NCBI RefSeq assembly: GCF_001866055.1
Contig: NZ_MLQS01000017.1
Span: 249,500 to 313,499 of the forward strand
DNA: 64,000 bases
Direction of reading: 5' to 3'
From: Anaerobacillus alkalidiazotrophicus
Lineage (GTDB): Bacteria > Bacillota > Bacilli > Bacillales_H > Anaerobacillaceae
In this document: piece after piece, positions 9,782-18,812 of the stretch
Position numbering within the stretch: position 1 is the first letter of the stretch
How the letters are laid out: every line of letters starts with the position of its first letter
The notes under the pieces: model-generated
The model's input: the letters and a program-made list of their open reading frames with translations, nothing else
The model's database searches: none
What the model was told of the DNA's origin: nothing
Position numbers and translations under genes: made by a program

Positions 9782-9938
9782 TTACGTAAATACCTCCTTT
9801 TGTATCTAAAAATAGTTTACCCTTATAACATCTTTTCGTCTATTTTCAATTACCTTTTTTCACGTTAGAAAGTTTAAAGTTGCGGATTATGATAGTAACG
9901 TAGAACTTTTTAATTTCAGGGTAAGAAAGCATTTCTAA

Positions 9939-10138
9939 CTTGGAAACTGTCTAGCGCAAGCAGCCTTGTAGCTCGGTCACTTCAGGCAAGTAACTTACTT
10001 CAATTACTTCTTGAAATCCCCCGTTCATTAGCTTCATGCAGCTTTGCTCCTGCGATTACTCGTCGCACGGAAAACAATTGCTGCTGCGATTACTCGTCGC
10101 AGAAAACACTGCTTCGAGGAAGCTTACTACGAAGCATA
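9939..10138 (+). repeat. G+C-rich interspersed repeat, truncated copy
   Basis: It begins CTTGGAAACTGTCTAGCGCA and is nearly identical for about 200 bases to 41128-41330, including CTTCATGCAGCTTTGCTCCT and two copies of a TTACTCGTCGCA motif. It lacks the GGCGCTTGCGCTTTTC end seen in the longer copy. It occupies most of the gap between the aminopeptidase and ytxG. The short antisense frame across it is not a gene. Confidence 0.7.
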
Positions 10139-10327
10139 AAAAATAGTAACACTGTAGTAAATATTTTTGTGAAAATTGAGTCGAGTTTAGGATGCAAATT
10201 ATTGATTTTCCTAAAACACTTAGTTTTTTTGAGAGGAAAAGTAGATGTTTTGTAGAATAAGTAAAGAAATGCTAGTATATAGAAAGTCAAATAAAACTAA
10301 TACTAGGCAAGTGTATACCATTACTAC

Positions 10328-10352
10328 GTTTAGGATATTTTGTAAAGGGTAT
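10328..10352 (+). promoter_or_regulatory. Sigma-B promoter of ytxG-ytxH-ytxJ
   Basis: GTTTAG (10328-10333) is separated by 13 bp from GGGTAT (10347-10352). The recalled sigma-B consensus is GTTTAA, 12-14 bp, GGGTAT, so only one base differs. In B. subtilis the orthologous operon belongs to the general stress regulon. Confidence 0.75.
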
Positions 10353-10399
10353 AGGTTTTATAAGATAATAGATAAGAAGAGAGAATGGGGGTGTGTACA

Positions 10400-10837
10400 A
10401 TGGAATGGATATTGTATTTAAGTATTGCCCTTGTAGCTATAGCTTTTACAGTATTAGTCGTTTTTGTTTCGAAAACATTAAGTACTGTTCAAAAAACTTT
10501 AATGGGCGTTGCTATTACATTGGAACGATTAAATAACCAAATGGAAGGTCTCACGAAGGAAACTACAGAACTAATACATAGAACAAATCAGTTAGCTGAT
10601 GATTTTCAAGAGAAGTCTAAGTCTTTAAATACAGTGTTTGACTCTGTGAAAGATCTCGGCGGATCCATAAGTAGCTTAAATCGTTCCATCCAAAAAGTGT
10701 CTAATTCTGTTTCTAAATCAGTAGATAAGCAATCTGATAATATTGCACAGACAGTTCAATGGGGAAATATGTTGATCGATTTATATGCAAAGTGGAAGGC
10801 GAAAAAGGAAGCAGGACAAAATAAGTCTGAAACTTAA
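10400..10837 (+). CDS. ytxG: General stress protein YtxG, DUF948
   Basis: A 145-residue protein with one N-terminal membrane segment (WILYLSIALVAIAFTVLVVF) followed by a heptad-rich coiled coil facing the cytoplasm. The molecular role is unknown; orthologues are induced by sigma-B. GGGGG (10387-10391) is well placed for the ATG at 10400, whereas an in-frame ATG at 10385 contains that site and was rejected. It is the first gene of the ytxG-ytxH-ytxJ group. Confidence 0.85.
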   Translation: MEWILYLSIALVAIAFTVLVVFVSKTLSTVQKTLMGVAITLERLNNQMEGLTKETTELIHRTNQLADDFQEKSKSLNTVFDSVKDLGGSISSLNRSIQKVSNSVSKSVDKQSDNIAQTVQWGNMLIDLYAKWKAKKEAGQNKSET

Positions 10838-10900
10838 TAGAGCGATTTTCCTATATTTTTTTATAGGTGAAAATAAAACACTAATAAGGAGGACGAATGC

Positions 10901-11380
10901 ATGAGTAACGATAATAACATGAACACGAAAGATTTTTTTATTGGGGCATTAGTTGGAGGATTGGTCGGTGCTGCATCTGCTCTTTTACTGGCTCCTAAAT
11001 CTGGAAAAGAGTTAAGAGAAGATATTAATATCCAAGCACAATCAGCTCGTGATAAAACTAATGAAATCACTCATACGGCATTTGAAAAAGGTACAGAATA
11101 TGCTTCGTTTGCAAAAGAAAAATCTTCAACTCTTGTCAAGGCGGTTTCAGAGCAATCCACACAATTATTAAATCGTGTAAAAGAATTATCAGAAAGCGTA
11201 AAGCGCGATGTTGAGGAAATAAGTCAATCTGCTGACGAATTAACCGAGGATTTAAGAAGTAGTAGTTCAGTAATTGCAGAAACTGTCCGTAATGAAGTTG
11301 CGGAACTTCATGAAGTGGTTGTCCAAGAAGATACAATTAATGATGAGGCCAAAGAAGAGGTCGCACCTACAAAAGCCTAA
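10901..11380 (+). CDS. ytxH: General stress protein YtxH
   Basis: 159 residues with the family's N-terminal Gly/Ala-rich membrane segment (FFIGALVGGLVGAASALLLA, about 10-29). The signature APKSGKELRED and a long helical Ser/Glu-rich tail predicted to form a coiled coil follow. It is probably membrane anchored; its role is unknown. AAGGAGG precedes the ATG. The gene lies 63 bp after ytxG and is followed by a hairpin. Confidence 0.85.
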   Translation: MSNDNNMNTKDFFIGALVGGLVGAASALLLAPKSGKELREDINIQAQSARDKTNEITHTAFEKGTEYASFAKEKSSTLVKAVSEQSTQLLNRVKELSESVKRDVEEISQSADELTEDLRSSSSVIAETVRNEVAELHEVVVQEDTINDEAKEEVAPTKA

Positions 11381-11411
11381 ATATAATCAAATAGTTATTT
11401 TGTTTTTTAAT

Positions 11412-11450
11412 AAATGAAGGCTGTCAATGAAACGACAGGCCTTCATTTTC
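11412..11450 (+). terminator. Terminator between ytxH and ytxJ
   Basis: AAATGAAGG-CTGTC (11412-11425) pairs with GACAG-GCCTTCATTT (11434-11448) with one bulge. Read-through to ytxJ may be partial. Confidence 0.75.
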
Positions 11451-11554
11451 TAAATATAAAGTAAATGTGTAAGATAATGATACTAAAACTAATGATTTCG
11501 CTACTGATAAGTTATTTGTGAAAATTAGAGTTTTCTAAAAAAGGAGAGTAAGAA

Positions 11555-11881
11555 ATGGCGCTAATTAAGCTTACATCGTTCCAAGAGTTAGATCAATTAC
11601 TACAGGAAAAAAATTCATTAATTTTGTTGAAAAATAGTATCACGTGTCCAATAAGTCATGAAGCACTTCAAGAGTATAATAAATTTGCAACTGAACAAGA
11701 AGAATCGGTTTACTACTTAAATGTTCAAGAAGAAAGAGCTTTTTCAAACGAAGTAGCTGAGAAATTTGCAATTAAACATGAAAGTCCTCAGGTTTTGCTG
11801 TTTAAAAACAAAAATGTTATCTGGCATACTTCCCATTGGAATATTACGTATAAAAACTTGAAAGAGAACACCAATACATAA
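11555..11881 (+). CDS. ytxJ: Monothiol bacilliredoxin-like protein YtxJ
   Basis: A 108-residue thioredoxin-fold protein with a single cysteine in the active-site loop NSITCPISHEA. This matches the YtxJ family associated with bacillithiol, thought to remove bacillithiol from mixed disulfides. AAAGGAGAG precedes the ATG. A hairpin lies between ytxH and this gene, so it may have its own promoter. Confidence 0.85.
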   Translation: MALIKLTSFQELDQLLQEKNSLILLKNSITCPISHEALQEYNKFATEQEESVYYLNVQEERAFSNEVAEKFAIKHESPQVLLFKNKNVIWHTSHWNITYKNLKENTNT

Positions 11882-11886
11882 ATAAA

Positions 11887-11913
11887 AAAGCTAGGAATTG
11901 TCCTAGCTTTTAT
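11887..11913. terminator. Bidirectional terminator, ytxJ and the FtsA-like gene
   Basis: AAAGCTAGGA (11887-11896) pairs with TCCTAGCTTT (11901-11910) around ATTG. T-rich flanks lie on both sides. The stop codon of the minus-strand gene lies inside the stem. Confidence 0.85.
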
Positions 11914-14071
11914 TACTTTTTTTTTCCGCCCATTTTATTTCGAGGTGATCACCATTATGAATTGGAGTTGAAAAAGTAGCATCCTTTTCATTTCTCAAAA
12001 TAATAAGTGTTTTATTTTCTTGTGCTGTTAAGTTGAAGTCAACAAATCGAAAGATATCCTGAAAAATAAATGTCTCCTTTTTGTTCAAGGTGATTGTTAG
12101 ACTATCCCCAGCGTATATACGACTTTTTTCAGTAAGTAATTCATCCCCTCGTTTTGGAATGACTAATGGTTTAGATATTTCAATGGATTCTCCATTGAAA
12201 TATACAGTAATATTATAACTAGCTTCAATTTTTTCCTGAATAAGCAATTCTTCAAGAGTGATGAATGGTTGGCTTTTCATTTTTATCAACAAAAAGTCTC
12301 CATCTTGGACTAGAGCATTCTTGGTAGTTTTTTTGCCGTTTTTTACTAATGTGTCTTCAACGTTAAAAATAACTTGGCTTCCATTAATATGTACGTTAAA
12401 AGGTTTTATTTGCTCGATCATATCATACAACTTTAATGAAGCCAGTACTTCTTCGATTGAATTAGCTGATTGGACTATTATTTCATCTCTGTCCTCAATT
12501 TTCTCCGTTAGTAGTGCCTGTTGTCCATTTTTTATGATAGTTGCCTGTAGATTATACATTTTCCCATTTATAGATATTGCTTTCGTTGGTAGTGTTTCAA
12601 TTACGTCACTAATGGTAGCCTTGGCATCTTTTCCATTGGCACCACTTTGAGCAATGATTGTGTCTCCGTCTTTCAATGGTGTATCTAGGCTACAGGATTG
12701 GTGATTTTTCTCTAATCTTGGTGGTTGTCCGTGTTCTCCTGGAATAGAAATTAATCGTTCATTTACTTTTACCATAATAGCCATGCCAGGTTTACCGTAA
12801 AGTTTTGAAAGCTCTATACCTGCAGCTAATAACCCATCACCCACCGTTAACTTTTTAATATCAAAGAGTCGAATTATTTGGTCGTTTACCTTAATACTTA
12901 CATACTCAACTGGACTTTCTTTCGCTGCAATTGCTATTCCAATAGGTGTGACGAGCTCTGGACCAGCTTTTATATCTTCAGGAATAATCAGAGACTTAAT
13001 TGCATCAATTCCCCTTACGGCAACTCTATTTTCAGGTAATTGTAACGAATTGGCAATGTATCGAGCTAAGTTAGGAGTAAGGCTACCACCGCCAACTAGC
13101 ATTACAGCTTTGGGTGATTTTTTATTTAGGTTAAGAATTTCTGTTGTTATTTCGGTAGCGAGAGTTTCAATAGCTTTTGATATAGGTTCAATAATATCTT
13201 CTTTTGAAAAGGAAGTTTCAAAACCAAGAATATCAGTAAGCACTACTTCATCTTGCGATGTTAATTGTCGTTTTACAATTTCAGCTTCCGGAAAATCTAA
13301 TAGAAAGTGATCACTAATTGCTTCAGTAATTTCATCCCCGGCAATAGGGACCATGCCATAAGCTGTAACAGTCCCTGAATCGGTGATGGCAATATCGGAA
13401 GTACCAGCACCGATATCTACAAGTGCAACATTTAACCGTCTCATTGTAGGTGGAATTAGGACATTAATTGCAGCAATTGGTTCTAGTGTTAATGCTTCAA
13501 GCTCTAATCCAGAACGACTTAGAGCAGCAAGTAGTGACTCTACAACTACCTTAGGTAAGAAGGTGGCAATTACTTCAACTGAAGCAATATACCCGCTTTG
13601 ATCAACAAGACTTCCAATTTCTTCTCCGTCTAATTGATAGGATAAAACTGAATACCCAACGCAGAAATAATTAACACTTTTGCCTTCATACTCTTTTGCT
13701 ATTTCATATTGTGCTTTTTGGACAGCACTAAGTTCTAAATGTAATATATCTTGGTGTTCAAATATTGGTTTTTTTGATATGTCAAGTGCAACAATTGCTC
13801 TTTTAGTTTTTAGGGAGCGACCTGCAGCTGCTACACATACTTTACGTAAAGGTCCATGTTTGTGCTCTAACTTTTCTTTAATAGAAGTAATGACTTTTGT
13901 GACGGAAAGAACATTATGAATTTGTCCATCTAGCATTGAACGATCTTCATGTTCTTGAATTTCAACATCTAGAATTTCATAGCCTGGTTTATTATTCTTT
14001 AATAATAAACCAACAACAGATCGAGTACCGATATCTAAACCGAAAATTGGTAAATCAGAATGTGATGTCAT
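11903..14071 (-). CDS. FtsA/PilM-like actin-fold ATPase with long C-terminal extension
   Basis: 722 residues. Residues 1 to about 375 form an FtsA-type actin fold: phosphate-1 loop FGLDIGTRSVVGLLL (10-24), inserted SHS2-like region, phosphate-2 DIGAGTSDIAI and adenosine motif MLVGGGSLTPNLARYI. The remaining roughly 340 residues have no match to ordinary FtsA and hold repeated modules. Each has an Asn-Gly or Asn-Glu turn (VNERLISI, INGKMYNL, INGSQVIF, FNGESIEI) and most end in a Gly-Asp turn followed by a strand (KDGDTIIA, QDGDFLLI, YAGDSLTI, HNGDHLEI). These look like small beta domains. Proteins of this size are commonly annotated FtsA-like in Bacillaceae; a division role is inferred only. 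TAGGTG precedes the ATG. Confidence 0.75.
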   Translation of the reverse strand: MTSHSDLPIFGLDIGTRSVVGLLLKNNKPGYEILDVEIQEHEDRSMLDGQIHNVLSVTKVITSIKEKLEHKHGPLRKVCVAAAGRSLKTKRAIVALDISKKPIFEHQDILHLELSAVQKAQYEIAKEYEGKSVNYFCVGYSVLSYQLDGEEIGSLVDQSGYIASVEVIATFLPKVVVESLLAALSRSGLELEALTLEPIAAINVLIPPTMRRLNVALVDIGAGTSDIAITDSGTVTAYGMVPIAGDEITEAISDHFLLDFPEAEIVKRQLTSQDEVVLTDILGFETSFSKEDIIEPISKAIETLATEITTEILNLNKKSPKAVMLVGGGSLTPNLARYIANSLQLPENRVAVRGIDAIKSLIIPEDIKAGPELVTPIGIAIAAKESPVEYVSIKVNDQIIRLFDIKKLTVGDGLLAAGIELSKLYGKPGMAIMVKVNERLISIPGEHGQPPRLEKNHQSCSLDTPLKDGDTIIAQSGANGKDAKATISDVIETLPTKAISINGKMYNLQATIIKNGQQALLTEKIEDRDEIIVQSANSIEEVLASLKLYDMIEQIKPFNVHINGSQVIFNVEDTLVKNGKKTTKNALVQDGDFLLIKMKSQPFITLEELLIQEKIEASYNITVYFNGESIEISKPLVIPKRGDELLTEKSRIYAGDSLTITLNKKETFIFQDIFRFVDFNLTAQENKTLIILRNEKDATFSTPIHNGDHLEIKWAEKKSNKS

Positions 14072-14309
14072 TTATTACACCTACTTAGATAAATTGTTTA
14101 AAGTTTTTTAAATTAGTTACTATTAATATAATAGTTTCATAAAGGTATTGTAATATACAATCACAGTACTTTAGTGCTTAAAAGCGTTTAATCAATAAAG
14201 ATAAAAGTCGTGACAAGTAAATTATAATCGTTTATAATAATCCCTAACTTATAAGAAATGTAACATATTTTTCAAAACTTTTAAATACTAATTGAGGAGT
14301 GTGGTAACA

Positions 14310-15386
14310 ATGGGGAATGAACAATTAGAACAGTTGAGAGTTAAGTTAGATGATGTTAACCTTAAATTATTGGATATCATTAATGAAAGGGCTAAATTAG
14401 TTCAAGAAATTGGTCAAGTAAAAAAAACACAGGGTGTAAATCGTTTTGATCCAGTCCGTGAAAGAAAAATGTTAGATATGATTGCAGAAAAGAATGAAGG
14501 CCCATTTGATACCGCAACGTTACAACATATATTTAAACAAATCTTTAAATTAAGTCTAGAACTCCAAGAAGATGATAGTCGAAACACTTTGTTAGTTTCT
14601 AGAAAGAATCAACCTGAAGATACAATTGTTGATGTTAAAGGTGAAACAATTGGTGATGGTAAGCAACGTTTAATTGCTGGACCTTGTTCAGTAGAGAGCT
14701 ATGAACAAGTTGCTAGTGTTGCTAAAGTGTTAAAAGAGCAAGGGGTAAAGTTGCTTCGAGGTGGAGCATTTAAACCAAGAACTTCTCCTTATGATTTCCA
14801 GGGACTTGGACTAGAAGGGTTAAAAATATTAAAGCGAGTAGCTGATGAATTTAATATGGCAGTTATTAGTGAAATTGTTGATCCTAAAGATATAGAAGTA
14901 GCTGTTGAATATATTGATGTAATTCAAATAGGTGCAAGGAACATGCAAAATTTTGAATTACTAAAAGCGGCGGGGTCAGTTAAAAAACCAGTATTATTAA
15001 AGCGTGGTTTATCGGCAACAATTGAGGAATTTATTAATGCAGCTGAGTACATTATTTCAAAAGGGAACGGAAATATCATGTTATGCGAACGAGGAATTCG
15101 GACGTATGAAAAAGCAACTCGTAACACATTAGATATTTCGGCTGTACCAATTTTAAAGCAGGAAACACACTTACCGGTATTAGTTGATGTTACACATTCG
15201 ACAGGAAGAAGAGACCTACTACTTCCAACTGCTAAAGCAGCACTTGCAATTGGGGCTGATGCAGTGATGGCTGAAGTGCATCCAGATCCAGCAGTAGCCC
15301 TCTCCGATTCAGCACAACAAATGGATTTCGATCAATTTGCTAAATTTATGGATGACCTCCGAGGTTCAGGGTTATACAAACTATAA
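14310..15386 (+). CDS. aroA: Bifunctional chorismate mutase / DAHP synthase
   Basis: It catalyses PEP plus erythrose-4-phosphate to DAHP, the entry step of aromatic synthesis. An N-terminal AroQ-type chorismate mutase domain (1 to about 85) senses prephenate and chorismate for feedback. The 358 residues equal the B. subtilis length. The DAHP synthase domain shows [10 protein letters not shown] (from 121), [14 protein letters not shown] and the C-terminal [22 protein letters not shown] supports the ATG at 14310; in-frame TTG 14292 and GTG 14301 overlap or precede that site. Confidence 0.95.
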   Translation: MGNEQLEQLRVKLDDVNLKLLDIINERAKLVQEIGQVKKTQGVNRFDPVRERKMLDMIAEKNEGPFDTATLQHIFKQIFKLSLELQEDDSRNTLLVSRKNQPEDTIVDVKGETIGDGKQRLIAGPCSVESYEQVASVAKVLKEQGVKLLRGGAFKPRTSPYDFQGLGLEGLKILKRVADEFNMAVISEIVDPKDIEVAVEYIDVIQIGARNMQNFELLKAAGSVKKPVLLKRGLSATIEEFINAAEYIISKGNGNIMLCERGIRTYEKATRNTLDISAVPILKQETHLPVLVDVTHSTGRRDLLLPTAKAALAIGADAVMAEVHPDPAVALSDSAQQMDFDQFAKFMDDLRGSGLYKL

Positions 15387-15404
15387 AAATAATAGATACT
15401 AACG

Positions 15405-15436
15405 GCCTTCTGCAGATTATGTGGAAGGTTTTTTAT
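15405..15436 (+). terminator. Terminator after aroA
   Basis: CCTTC (15406-15410) pairs with GAAGG (15424-15428), followed by TTTTTTATAT. Confidence 0.65.
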
Positions 15437-15599
15437 ATATTCTTATGGGTACAAAATTTAGAGACATAACACCGTGTAACAAACGTTATTGTGAAATATC
15501 TCATTAGCAATTAAATGTATGTTTCTATTAGTGGAACAGTAAGAGAACTCGTTCTAGCTTCGCTAGAACATCGGAATTTCAGATGGAGTCTCAACTCCA

Positions 15600-15729
15600 C
15601 CTGAATGGAAGTTCCCACCTACGCTACGCTTAGAGGTGGGGGATTAACTGCCCCTAAAGGTCCGATATAGAATAACTTTCATCAGTGGGGGATGAAGGAA
15701 AACCCCCACTGATTGAAGTTCAGCTTTAT
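15600..15729 (+). repeat. Three-hairpin element, 5'-divergent and internally deleted copy
   Basis: From 15643 it matches the 216-bp element (ACTGCCCCTAAAGGTCCGAT to CAGCTTTAT). The segment between two ATCAG repeats is missing, which removes most of hairpin 2. Its hairpin 1 is CCCACCT..AGAGGTGGG with a CTACGCTACGCTT loop, unlike the other copies. An extra hairpin-rich stretch precedes it (GTTCTAGCTTCGCTAGAAC at 15552-15570 and TGGAGTCTCAACTCCA). This resembles the subterminal hairpins of IS200/IS605-type elements; no transposase frame is present. Confidence 0.65.
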
Positions 15730-15906
15730 GAGTAAAAGTATACGAATTCAAAATTGGAGATATCCTAACAGAAAATGGTTGTATAAATAATCGAAATTTG
15801 TAAAAATAAAATGAAAAATAAATCAATTATACACTCTTTTGTCGATTGTGGTGTACAATAACATTAGGGCTAGAAATCACGAATGGTATAAATTGTTAAG
15901 ATTTAA

Positions 15907-15941
15907 AATGTTCATTTCAATTAAAAAATGAATGTTTTTTG
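15907..15941 (+). terminator. Terminator-like hairpin upstream of ccpA
   Basis: AATGTTCATTT (15907-15917) pairs with AAATGAATGTT (15926-15936), followed by TTTTT. It would isolate ccpA from transcripts coming from aroA. Confidence 0.6.
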
Positions 15942-15963
15942 TCGATATAAGTACAGTAAGTGA

Positions 15964-15992
15964 TTGCAGACCTCCTAAATGTGTCGTATTAT
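15964..15992 (+). promoter_or_regulatory. Sigma-A promoter of ccpA
   Basis: TTGCAG (15964-15969), a 17-bp spacer and TATTAT (15987-15992) lie 64 bases before the GTG start. Confidence 0.65.
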
Positions 15993-16055
15993 AGCATTAA
16001 AATCATGAAAACATGAAAACCAATTACTGGTAAAATAGAGGAGGCTTACGTATCA

Positions 16056-17054
16056 GTGAATACAACAATTTACGATGTTGCAAGAGAAGCAGGAGTATCG
16101 ATGGCAACCGTTTCTCGTGTAGTTAATGGAAATCCAAATGTAAAACCAACAACAAGAAAGAAAGTATTAGAAGCAATTGAAAGACTAGGTTATCGCCCTA
16201 ATGCAGTTGCACGTGGTTTAGCAAGTAAACGAACAACTACTGTTGGAGTAATTATCCCGGATATCTCTAGTATCTTTTTCTCTGAATTAGCGAGAGGAAT
16301 TGAAGATATAGCAACAATGTATAAATACAATATCATCCTATGTAACTCTGATCATAACAAGGAGAAAGAAATTCATCTTTTAAATACGCTACTTGAAAAA
16401 CAAGTGGATGGAATAGTATTTATGGGCAGTCAAATAACGGAAGAACATGTAGAACAATTTAAACGTTCACCTGTTCCAATCGTATTATCAGCAACTGTGG
16501 ATCCAGGAAAAGAGTTTCCTTCTGTTAATATTAATTATGAACAAGCTGCTTACGATGCAGTAAAGTTCTTAATAGAAAATGGTCATACGAAAGTTGCTAT
16601 GCTATCAGGTTCACTAGAAGATCCAGTAAACGGATACCAAAAGTATGCTGGTTACCGTAGAGCAATTGAGGAAGCGAATATCACTTTTAATGATGATTAT
16701 GTTGTGATTGGTGATTACACATATGATTCAGGAATTGAAGCAATGGAAATGTTTTTAGGATTAAATGAACGTCCAACAGCAATATTTGCAGGTACTGATG
16801 AAATGGCATTAGGAATTATTCATGGTGCTCAAGATAAAGGTTACAATGTACCGAATGATATTGAGGTAATTGGATTTGATAACACAAGGTTAGCAGCAAT
16901 GGTTCGTCCAACTTTAACATCTGTTGTTCAGCCAATGTATGATATTGGTGCAGTTTCAATGCGTTTGTTGACAAAGTATATGAATAAGGAAGAGGTCTCA
17001 GACGAAGTTGTCTTATTACCTCATCGTATTGAATTTAGACAATCAACCAAATAA
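16056..17054 (+). CDS. ccpA: Catabolite control protein A
   Basis: LacI-family master regulator of carbon catabolite control; with HPr-Ser46-P it binds cre sites. The 332 residues align end to end with B. subtilis CcpA. They show the N-terminal helix-turn-helix [20 protein letters not shown], hinge [10 protein letters not shown], core [12 protein letters not shown] and the C-terminal [14 protein letters not shown] and HRIEFRQS. The start is GTG at 16056 preceded by GAGGAGG with a 12-base spacer. It is followed by motP-motS, the same order as in B. subtilis. Confidence 0.96.
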   Translation: MNTTIYDVAREAGVSMATVSRVVNGNPNVKPTTRKKVLEAIERLGYRPNAVARGLASKRTTTVGVIIPDISSIFFSELARGIEDIATMYKYNIILCNSDHNKEKEIHLLNTLLEKQVDGIVFMGSQITEEHVEQFKRSPVPIVLSATVDPGKEFPSVNINYEQAAYDAVKFLIENGHTKVAMLSGSLEDPVNGYQKYAGYRRAIEEANITFNDDYVVIGDYTYDSGIEAMEMFLGLNERPTAIFAGTDEMALGIIHGAQDKGYNVPNDIEVIGFDNTRLAAMVRPTLTSVVQPMYDIGAVSMRLLTKYMNKEEVSDEVVLLPHRIEFRQSTK

Positions 17055-17154
17055 AGGTGAGAAACTTTAGTTTTTGTTTAGATGGCATGCAGAAGCTAGA
17101 GTTCTCTCATTAAGATTTAAAGATATCTTATGTATTGTAGTTAGGGAGAGGTTT

Positions 17155-17967
17155 ATGAAAAAATTTGACATAATGACACCAATAGGAATTGTAGCTGGTA
17201 TTATAGCAATAATGTTTGCGATATTAAATAATGCGGGGCCATCAGGTGTAGCATATTTTATCCATATATCTTCTGTTTTGATTGTAATTGGTGGTTTGGT
17301 TGGGGCTATAATGATTAATTTCTCGTTAGCTGAAGTTAAACTTGTTCCGAAAGTGCTTCGTGAAGCCTTTCGAGAAGCGCAACAAGATTTACCTACGTTA
17401 ATTGACACTTTTGTTGATTTGTCAACAAAAGCTAGACGTGAAGGACTTTTGGCTTTAGAGGTTTCACTTGAGGAAGTAGACGATCCTTTTATTAGAAAAG
17501 GGGTTTTATTAGCTGTTGATGGAATTGAACCTGATATTATTAAAGACATTATGATGGCTGAGGTTGTTGCTACTGAAGAAAGACATAGGAAAGGACGCCT
17601 AATCATTGAAAAGTGCGGAGAGTACGCACCAGCTTGGGGAATGATTGGAACTCTCATTGGTTTAGTATTAATGCTACAAAACTTAAATGATCCTGCAACT
17701 TTAGGACCCAATATGGCTATTGCACTAATTACGACACTTTATGGTACATTACTTGCTAACTTAGTTTTTATTCCGATGGCTAGTAAACTAGCAAATAAGA
17801 CTGAAGAAGAAGTATTTGTAAAACAAATTATCGTTGAAGGAGTTATTGGTGTTCAATCAGGACAAAATCCAAAAATATTAGAAGAAAAGCTAAGTGCATT
17901 TTTACCTGAGACAAGTAAACAAAGAGACATTGAAGAGAGTGAAGGAGTGGCAGTTGATGGAGCGTAG
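17155..17967 (+). CDS. motP: Flagellar stator protein MotP (sodium type)
   Basis: The MotA-like subunit of the MotPS stator. It has four membrane helices and a large cytoplasmic loop that contacts FliG. The 270 residues show helix 1 IGIVAGIIAIMFAILNNAGP, helix 2 LIVIGGLVGAIMINF, loop FREAQQDLPTLIDTFVDLS, helix 3 GMIGTLIGLVLMLQNL and helix 4 MAIALITTLYGTLLANLVFI. AGGGAGAGG supports the ATG at 17155, removing an upstream extension that would begin at 17074. Its last 11 bases overlap motS. Confidence 0.93.
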   Translation: MKKFDIMTPIGIVAGIIAIMFAILNNAGPSGVAYFIHISSVLIVIGGLVGAIMINFSLAEVKLVPKVLREAFREAQQDLPTLIDTFVDLSTKARREGLLALEVSLEEVDDPFIRKGVLLAVDGIEPDIIKDIMMAEVVATEERHRKGRLIIEKCGEYAPAWGMIGTLIGLVLMLQNLNDPATLGPNMAIALITTLYGTLLANLVFIPMASKLANKTEEEVFVKQIIVEGVIGVQSGQNPKILEEKLSAFLPETSKQRDIEESEGVAVDGA

Positions 17968-18724
17968 GCGCCAGCAAAAGCAAGATAAAGGTGCGCCAAA
18001 GTGGATGGTAACCTTTTCTGACTTAATGACTCTAATTTTAGTCTTTTTTATCCTTTTATTTTCTATGTCTGTTGTTGATGCGTCAAAATTCCGTGCAGTT
18101 GCTGAGTCTTTTCAACAACGAGCTATGTTTGAGTTTTATCCATCATTAATTCCTTTCGATCATCCAGCTGAAGATATCGAAATTAAAAGAGATCCTTTTG
18201 ATGATGTTATCGATCCGTTTAAGGACGTGTTAAAAGAGGAGCTAACTAATCAGGAATTAAACAACTTGTATGAAGAAGTGAAACAATTCTTAATAGATAA
18301 TCAGTTGAATGAAGTAATTTCAGCCTCTAGAGATGATCGTGGAGTAGTTCTTGTCCTTCAAGAGCGGACATTATTTGAAACAGGAGAAGCACAAATACTT
18401 GATGGTGCAAAGCCTTTTTTAACAAAGGTAGCTACTTTACTAGAGTCGATACCGAATTTAGTAAAGGTAGAAGGCCATACTGATAGTAGACCAATTAATA
18501 CCTTTCGTTACCCTTCTAATTGGGAGCTTTCTGGGGCAAGAGCAAGTAGTGTCATTCGTTTTTTAATAGAAAATAACGATATTGATCCTTATCGGTTTTT
18601 AGCAGTAGGATATGGAGATACTAGGCCTGTTGTTCCAAATACAACAAAAGAAAACCTACAAAAAAATCGCCGTGTTGTTATTGTTATCTCTGATCCTAAC
18701 TATAATGAAAATGAATTATATTAA
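17957..18724 (+). CDS. motS: Flagellar stator protein MotS (sodium type)
   Basis: The MotB-like ion-binding and anchor subunit. 255 residues: short basic N-terminus, one membrane helix with the probable ion-carrying Asp22 in TFSDLMTLILVFFILLFSMS, a plug/linker and a periplasmic OmpA-like domain that grips peptidoglycan (VEGHTDSRPI, NWELSGARASSVI, NRRVVIVI). AAGGAGTGG lies six bases before ATG 17957, so the longer frame from 17894 is not used. It overlaps the end of motP, consistent with translational coupling. Confidence 0.93.
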   Translation: MERRRQQKQDKGAPKWMVTFSDLMTLILVFFILLFSMSVVDASKFRAVAESFQQRAMFEFYPSLIPFDHPAEDIEIKRDPFDDVIDPFKDVLKEELTNQELNNLYEEVKQFLIDNQLNEVISASRDDRGVVLVLQERTLFETGEAQILDGAKPFLTKVATLLESIPNLVKVEGHTDSRPINTFRYPSNWELSGARASSVIRFLIENNDIDPYRFLAVGYGDTRPVVPNTTKENLQKNRRVVIVISDPNYNENELY

Positions 18725-18760
18725 AACCTAGGTATTACCTAGGTTTCTTTATATTTTTTT
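18724..18760 (+). terminator. Terminator after motS
   Basis: AAACCTAGGTA (18724-18734) pairs with TACCTAGGTTT (18736-18746), followed by a T-rich run. Confidence 0.8.
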
Positions 18761-18812
18761 GGAGAGAGGGTAGAATGTTAATGTTGTTATTATAAACTAC
18801 ATAAATATTCGG

